Part shown: positions 61,309-64,000 of the stretch, piece after piece
Layout of the letters: each line of letters starts with the position of its first letter
How positions within the stretch are numbered: position 1 is the stretch's first letter
Assembly (NCBI RefSeq): GCF_910592395.1
Contig: NC_088321.1
Span: forward strand, 16,554,001 to 16,618,000
DNA length: 64,000 nucleotides
Direction of reading: 5' to 3'
DNA from: Lineus longissimus
Taxonomy: Eukaryota > Nemertea > Pilidiophora > Heteronemertea > Lineidae
Notes under the pieces: generated by a model
The model's input: only the letters and a program-made list of their open reading frames with translations
What the model was told of the DNA's origin: nothing
Database searches by the model: none
Position numbers and translations under genes: made by a program

Positions 61309-61441
61309 GAGGCTTGACGGGGCACTAGTCAGCTCGGAGCCGTCAAAGATTGCCAAGGTGGCCGAGTTGAAGCGGTTGAAACCAAAGCCCCCTGGTACCG
61401 GAGGAGATCGAATATTTGGTGCTGAAATCAGCTCCCAAGGG
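39348..61441 (+). CDS. MCC: Colorectal mutant cancer protein (MCC), first 8 coding exons (498 aa; continues off the window)
   Basis: Exons 39348-39502, 51054-51280, 57454-57605, 57807-57920, 59381-59606, 59950-60107, 60663-60866 and 61184-61441 join in one frame (1494 nt) with no stop. Recognition points: EF-hand loop DHDKDGYIDSED (43-54), the SWPNSSDNSLG segment, ERDLLEKQLSKTQ, RYEERITELHSVIAEL, REEDEYEE, and FGAEISSQG at the last junction, all lining up with vertebrate MCC. MCC is a coiled-coil scaffold at the plasma membrane and cytosol implicated in restraining Wnt/beta-catenin and in polarity. About half of the ~1000-aa long isoform is here; the C-terminal coiled coils and PDZ ligand must lie beyond 64000. 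An exon 8 polyglutamine run (12 Gln) is a local feature. The start has an in-frame upstream stop. Confidence 0.94.
40130..43080 (+). repeat. ~126-bp minisatellite with a G-run in every unit, ~23 copies, MCC intron 1
   Basis: Units contain TTGTACATGTTGTAAGGACA, GTGTCCTATTGTTGGCGCCC and a run of about 8-20 G after CATGATAGC. G-runs begin near 40226, 40353, 40478, 40605 and so on to 42998. Two unit types differ by an inserted GACCGTC. Run length varies between units. Confidence 0.93.
43081..44170. other. MCC intron 1, low-repeat stretch
   Basis: No gene seen. Contains a ~79-bp direct duplication at about 43397-43554 (GTTATACAGTAGAACACGAG unit, with TACTGTTAGTG / TACTGTTACTG difference). Confidence 0.55.
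44175..44745 (+). repeat. ~71-bp minisatellite, ~8 copies, MCC intron 1
   Basis: Units hold CCAGTGCTGCCCCAGCCTGC and TTTCAGTGTTTCCAAGARCT. Two outer and five inner copies differ by GGGATT/GGGGATT. CCTGC/CCAAG elements give many pyrimidine-AG acceptor-like sites. Confidence 0.87.
45230..45650 (+). repeat. 38-bp minisatellite, ~11 copies, MCC intron 1
   Basis: Unit CTGACCTCTGGGTATAGTCA plus CATCATTCAAGTACCGTC, almost invariant between copies, which implies recent homogenisation. Confidence 0.9.
45651..46840. other. MCC intron 1, unique stretch
   Basis: No coding, RNA or repeat feature that I can support beyond a short dyad near 46520 (TCTCAGTCTCAGACTGAGAC). Confidence 0.5.
46841..48020 (+). 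repeat. Dispersed repeat with a (CGT)n tract and CTCF-like motifs, MCC intron 1
   Basis: Starts TTAGCTCACCTCTTAGCAGAGGTGAGC (itself a hairpin), then a CGT trinucleotide tract (about 46893-47005), then three related ~290-bp segments, each with ACTTGGTACACATGTACCC-like and TTTTCAAGGTCACAGAGGTC sequences, and closes near GAGGTGAGCACAATGGCC. The outer ends are inverted (GCTCACCT/AGGTGAGC). It resembles a repeat class seen in several marine invertebrates, from memory. Segments 1 and 2 contain (G)GCCACCAGGGGGC and GACCACCAGGGGGC. Confidence 0.75.
48021..48745. other. MCC intron 1, unique stretch
   Basis: Contains GATTGA/TCAATC-rich sequence with no supported gene or repeat. Confidence 0.5.
48748..50155 (+). 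repeat. 64-bp minisatellite, ~22 copies, MCC intron 1
   Basis: Unit GCAGGTCAGACTCGGCCCAT plus CTCTACATTGATTGCACTGC and TACTCACACCCATTGATTTC. Sub-variants (GGACAG/GGTCAG, CTCAACA/CTCCACA/CTCTACA) change along the array, older types on the left. CTCAGCAG|GT resembles both an acceptor and a donor in each unit. Confidence 0.92.
50156..50739. other. MCC intron 1, unique stretch
   Basis: No gene seen; ends with a GC-rich CCGCCCCGCCCCGCCC tract near 50725. Confidence 0.5.
50740..51078 (+). repeat. 82-92-bp repeat, 4 copies, restating the MCC exon 2 acceptor
   Basis: Each copy has GACCTGAGGTTCTGATCTAG, TTATCTTATCTGTTTGCAG and TGAGGACCTGTTGCTCATGT. AG sites end at 50793, 50879, 50971 and 51053 (the real one). 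Copies 1-3 end in C-runs of different length instead of continuing into the exon. Confidence 0.93.
51054..51280 (+). CDS. MCC: MCC exon 2 (EF-hand, second part)
   Basis: SEDLLLMCQRLNMEDAVEEL, a degenerate second EF-like loop and SWPNSSDNSLG. Its acceptor and first ~25 bases are restated three times upstream (50740-51003). Donor CTCG|GTGAGT. Confidence 0.93.
51878..52374 (+). repeat. 26-bp minisatellite, ~18 copies, MCC intron 2
   Basis: Unit ATCACTACTGGGCTCTGATA plus GCTTAC or GCGTAC. Interrupted or terminated on the right by the LINE fragment at 52375. Confidence 0.9.
52375..52804 (+). mobile_element. LINE 3' fragment (CR1/L2-like C-terminus and tail)
   Basis: The last ~110 residues of a non-LTR polyprotein (52420-52722; KCVHGIAPGYLSSLVNIYRP, SFSAAVLWNRLPFEVRQAKS, FQTMLKTHLF) followed by AAAGGGCGCTTAAATTTAGATATGG-type 3' UTR and an (ACAT)n tail. 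A different LINE family from the 711-aa element. 5'-truncated. Confidence 0.82.
52420..52722 (+). pseudogene. LINE polyprotein C-terminal fragment
   Basis: Retains the conserved post-RT tail seen in many CR1, L2 and RTE-like elements (PGYLSSL...LVLPRARSKYGERCFSFSAAVLWNRLP). The RT core is missing. Frame intact to the stop at 52720. Confidence 0.8.
52805..55149. other. MCC intron 2, mostly unique
   Basis: No gene seen. Contains a 2-3-fold ~41-bp repeat with C-runs (53284-53365, AACACACATGCACTGATTGT) and a C-run at 54410-54424. Confidence 0.5.
55150..55752 (+). repeat. 33-bp minisatellite, ~18 copies, MCC intron 2
   Basis: Unit GCAGACATTACCACTGTGGT plus AGTGGTTACATTA, with a CATTG variant. 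The 33-bp period keeps frames open on both strands (11-residue repeats). Every unit holds the dyad TACCACTGTGGTA, whose half TGTGGT is a RUNX-type core. Confidence 0.93.
55753..57453. other. MCC intron 2, unique 3' part
   Basis: No supported gene or RNA. A short near-repeat 'CTGGCTAAGGCTATGTCC' occurs at about 56620 and 56768. Confidence 0.5.
57454..57605 (+). CDS. MCC: MCC exon 3
   Basis: NSGIGYDSGAQDLGPEPPTL and KITESPNTS, matching the YDSGARDL region of vertebrate MCC. Acceptor GTCTTCCAG, donor TCA|GTAAGT. Confidence 0.9.
57807..57920 (+). CDS. MCC: MCC exon 4 (coiled coil)
   Basis: 38 codons, LHLAAIASMKTDLRDMSNRL and ERDLLEKQLSKTQ. Donor ACAG|GTACGA begins a 40-bp repeat exactly at the first intron base. 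Confidence 0.93.
57921..58080 (+). repeat. 40-bp minisatellite, 4 copies, in register with the MCC exon 4 donor
   Basis: Unit GTACGGGCAAGTTGATCAGG plus TTCACTTCTCCAGATGGGCC. The first unit starts at the intron's first base (GTACGAGCAAG). Confidence 0.9.
58081..59380. other. MCC intron 4, unique
   Basis: Nothing beyond ordinary intronic sequence that I can support. Confidence 0.5.
59381..59606 (+). CDS. MCC: MCC exon 5 (coiled coil)
   Basis: RLDEQSLRYEERITELHSVI through REEDEYEEGSETNS; the most diagnostic MCC exon. Donor ATGG|GTAGGT, phase 1. Confidence 0.95.
59738..59893 (+). repeat. 78-bp direct duplication, MCC intron 5
   Basis: Two near-identical copies of CACCTGCTGCTCCTGGACCA... GGCTTCTTGTGGCAAGGT; one base differs (ACTCGAGG / ACTCAAGG). 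Confidence 0.85.
59950..60107 (+). CDS. MCC: MCC exon 6
   Basis: ELGQDLNAELSRVVSELENR and a polar tail to LEGNK. Donor AAG|GTTAGT, with a 72-bp repeat starting about seven bases into the intron. Confidence 0.9.
60114..60522 (+). repeat. 72-bp minisatellite, ~6 copies, just inside MCC intron 6
   Basis: Unit GATGGCTCACGCTCCCAGTG plus GTGGGCTCAAGTCAGACTGT and TACAGTCGAGTACCTG. Begins ~7 nt after the exon 6 donor. 72 is divisible by 3, giving accidental ORFs in two frames. Confidence 0.9.
60663..60866 (+). CDS. MCC: MCC exon 7 (coiled coil)
   Basis: 68 codons; NIKMENHELRGTLNDQDSLI and EIENFHEEREVLKRQ. Acceptor CCACTGTAG, donor CAG|GTGAGG. Confidence 0.91.
61184..61441 (+). CDS. MCC: MCC exon 8 (Ser/Pro and polyglutamine)
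   Basis: IRELQSKTHDSPSSPSRSW, 12 glutamines from CAA repeats (61274-61309), then SKIAKVAELKRLKP and RIFGAEISSQG. Donor GGG|GTAAGA, phase 0; the next exon is beyond the window. Confidence 0.92.
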
Positions 61442-61767
61442 GTAAGAAATGTTCTCATCTGAAGGAAGCAAATTGTCACAGCAGTGATTCACAGTTGTCA
61501 ACTAGGGCGCTTCAGAACGAAATCTGCTTACACTTCAACATGCCACTCTGATGGTTAGCATTCCGGGTATACACTGCTGGATGTTGTCACTGACAGCGAC
61601 AACGGTTTCAGTAGTACATGTCCCACCAAGCTGTGCTAACATAGTCATCCCTGGCCTTCAAGGCACATCAGGCTACCGTCAACAGTCCCCACCCTGTCAG
61701 AGGCCTGTCTGAAGATCTCCCCCCCAGACCAAGCTCTTTCATCTCTTTTTCTACTGTACGACTCCAG

Positions 61768-64000
61768 GGCTTCTCTGATGGCCTTGGTTATCTCTCCATT
61801 GGAATGTTCCTTGGGGGAGTGTAGGGCTTCTCTGATGGCCTTGGTTATCTCTCCATTGGAGTGTTTCCTTGGGGGAGTGTAGGGCTTCTCTGATGGCCTT
61901 GGTTATCTCTCCATTGGAGTGTTGCCTTGGGGGAGTGTAGGGCTTCTCTGATGGCCTTGGTTATCTCTCCATTGGAGTGTTTCCTTGGGGGAGTGTAGGG
62001 CTTCTCTGATGGCCTTGGTTATCTCTTCATTGGAGTGTTTCCTTGGGGGAGTGTAGGGCTTCTCTGATGGCCTTGGTTATCTCTCCATTGGAGTGTTGCC
62101 TTGGGGGAGTGTAGGGCTTCTCTGATGGCCTTGGTTATCTCTTCATTGGAGTGTTTCCTTGGGGGAGTGTAGGGCTTCTCTGATGGCCTTGGTTATCTCT
62201 CCATTGGAGTGTTGCCTTGGGGGAGTGTAGGGCTTCTCTGATGGCCTTGGTTATCTCTCCATTGGAGTGTTTCCTTGGGGGAGTGTAGGGCTTCTCTGAT
62301 GGCCTTGGTTATCTCTCCATTGGAGTGTTTCCTTGGAGGAGTGTAGGGCTTCTCTGATGGCCTTGGTTATCTCTCCATTGGAGTGTTTCCTTGGGGGAGT
62401 GTAGGGCTTCTCTGATGGCCTTGGTTATCTCTCCATTGGAATGTTCCTTGGGGGAGTGTAGGGCTTCTCTGATGGCCTTGGTTATCTCTCCATTGGAATG
62501 TTCCTTGGGGGAGTGTAGGGCTTCTCTGATGGCCTTGGTTATCTCTCCATTGGAGTGTTTCCTTGGGGGAGTGTAGGGCTTCTCTGATGGCCTTGGTTAT
62601 CTCTCCATTGGAATGTTCCTTGGGGGAGTGTAGGGCTTCTCTGATGGCCTTGGTTATCTCTCCATTGGAATGTTCCTTGGGGGAGTGTAGGGCTTCTCTG
62701 ATGGCCTTGGTTATCTCTCCATTGGAGTGTTTCCTTGGGGGAGTGTAGGGCTTCTCTGATGGCCTTGGTTATCTCTCCATTGGAGGGTTTCCTTGGGGGA
62801 GTGTAGGGCTTCTCTGATGGCCTTGGTTATCTCTCCATTGGAGTGTTTCCTTGGGGGAGTGTAGGGCTTCTCTGATGGCCTTGGTTATCTCTCCATTGGA
62901 GTGTTTCCTTGGGGGAGTGTAGGGCTTCTCTGATGGCCTTGGTTATCTCTCCATTGGAGTGTTTCCTTGGAGGAGTGTAGGGCTTCTCTGATGGCCTTGG
63001 TTATCTCTCCATTGGAGTGTTTCCTTGGGGGAGTGTAGGGCTTCTCTGATGGCCTTGGTTATCTCTCCATTGGAGTGTTGCCTTGGGGGAGTGTAGGGCT
63101 TCTCTGATGGCCTTGGTTATCTCTCCATTGGAGTGTTTCCTTGGGGGAGTGTAGGGCTTCTCTGATGGCCTTGGTTATCTCTCCATTGGAGTGTTTCCTT
63201 GGGGGAGTGTAGGGCTTCTCTGATGGCCTTGGTTATCTCTCCATTGGAGTGTTTCCTTGGGGGAGTGTAGGGCTTCTCTGATGGTCTTGGTTATCTCTCC
63301 ATTGGAGTGTTGCCTTGGGGGAGTGTAGGGCTTCTCTGATGGCCTTGGTTATCTCTCCATTGGAGTGTTTCCTTGGGGGAGTGTAGGGCTTCTCTGATGG
63401 CCTTGGTTATCTCTCCATTGGAGTGTTTCCTTGGGGGAGTGTAGGGCTTCTCTGATGGCCTTGGTTATCTCTCCATTGGAGTGTTTCCTTGGGGGAGTGT
63501 AGGGCTTCTCTGATGGCCTTGGTTATCTCTCCATTGGAGTGTTTCCTTGGGGGAGTGTAGGGCTTCTCTGATGGCCTTGGTTATCTCTCCATTGGAGTGT
63601 TGCCTTGGGGGAGTGTAGGGCTTCTCTGATGGCCTTGGTTATCTCTCCATTGGAGTGTTTCCTTGGGGGAGTGTAGGGCTTCTCTGATGGTCTTGGTTAT
63701 CTCTCCATTGGAGTGTTTCCTTGGGGGAGTGTAGGGCTTCTCTGATGGTCTTGGTTATCTCTCCATTGGAGTGTTTCCTTGGGGGAGTGTAGGGCTTCTC
63801 TGATGGCCTTGGTTATCTCTCCATTGGAGTGTTTCCTTGGGGGAGTGTAGGGCTTCTCTGATGGCCTTGGTTATCTCTCCATTGGAGTGTTTCCTTGGAG
63901 GAGTGTAGGGCTTCTCTGATGGCCTTGGTTATCTCTCCATTGGAGTGTTTCCTTGGGGGAGTGTAGGGCTTCTCTGATGGCCTTGGTTATCTCTCCATTG
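61768..64000 (+). repeat. 58-bp minisatellite, ~38 copies, MCC intron 8, continuing off the window
   Basis: Unit GGCTTCTCTGATGGCCTTGG plus TTATCTCTCCATTGGAGTGT and TTCCTTGGGGGAGTGTAG. Variants (GGAATGTTCC, GTTGCC, GAGGAG, GGTCTTGG) occur in runs, so the array grew by block duplication. The right end is not in the window. Confidence 0.95.

Overview
This is a eukaryotic, metazoan nuclear window: genes are split by GT-AG introns, coding exons make up only a few per cent of the bases, and the rest is filled with minisatellites, non-LTR retrotransposon pieces and MITE-like elements. The protein families and intron style point to an invertebrate. The extreme density of intronic minisatellites fits amphioxus best in my judgement, but a lophotrochozoan or another marine invertebrate cannot be excluded from sequence alone. 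Layout: (1) 1-10640 is a composite repeat array in which ten copies of a ~94-bp perfect-armed hairpin punctuate modules of a few recurring types; one linker carries a 5'-truncated LINE (711-aa reverse-transcriptase ORF, minus strand) and two carry the same small TIR element in opposite orientations. (2) 10887-13869, minus strand: a complete 7-exon TXNL1 gene (thioredoxin-like 1, 290 aa, thioredoxin plus PITH domains). (3) 13870-16970: divergent intergenic region with a CRE plus ETS promoter-like cluster. (4) 16976-28523, plus strand: a complete 16-coding-exon FER/FES-family non-receptor tyrosine kinase (854 aa; F-BAR, coiled coil, SH2, kinase). (5) 28524-39347: 3' flank with several minisatellites, a 31-bp array of about 49 units, then a second hairpin satellite of the same family as in (1), interrupted by two duplicated LINE 3' fragments, one of which carries a nested piggyBac-like TTAA element. 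(6) 39348 to beyond the right edge, plus strand: the first eight coding exons (498 aa, in frame throughout) of MCC (colorectal mutant cancer protein), including the N-terminal EF-hand; its introns hold a 2.9-kb G-run minisatellite, a dispersed repeat with CTCF-like motifs, and arrays of 26, 33, 38, 58, 64, 71 and 72 bp units. The three genes are not an operon. TXNL1 acts in proteasome-associated redox chemistry, FER in membrane/cytoskeleton and adhesion signalling, and MCC in cell-cycle, Wnt and polarity scaffolding. FER and MCC are neighbours here and, from general knowledge, both lie in human 5q21-q22. The most notable signal is that several minisatellites are in register with splice junctions: the FER exon 9 donor is copied 20 times as a 24-bp in-frame ladder, the MCC exon 2 acceptor four times, and MCC intron 4 starts with a 40-bp unit whose first base is the intron's first base. 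The second is the palindromic hairpin family shared by two arrays 24 kb apart.
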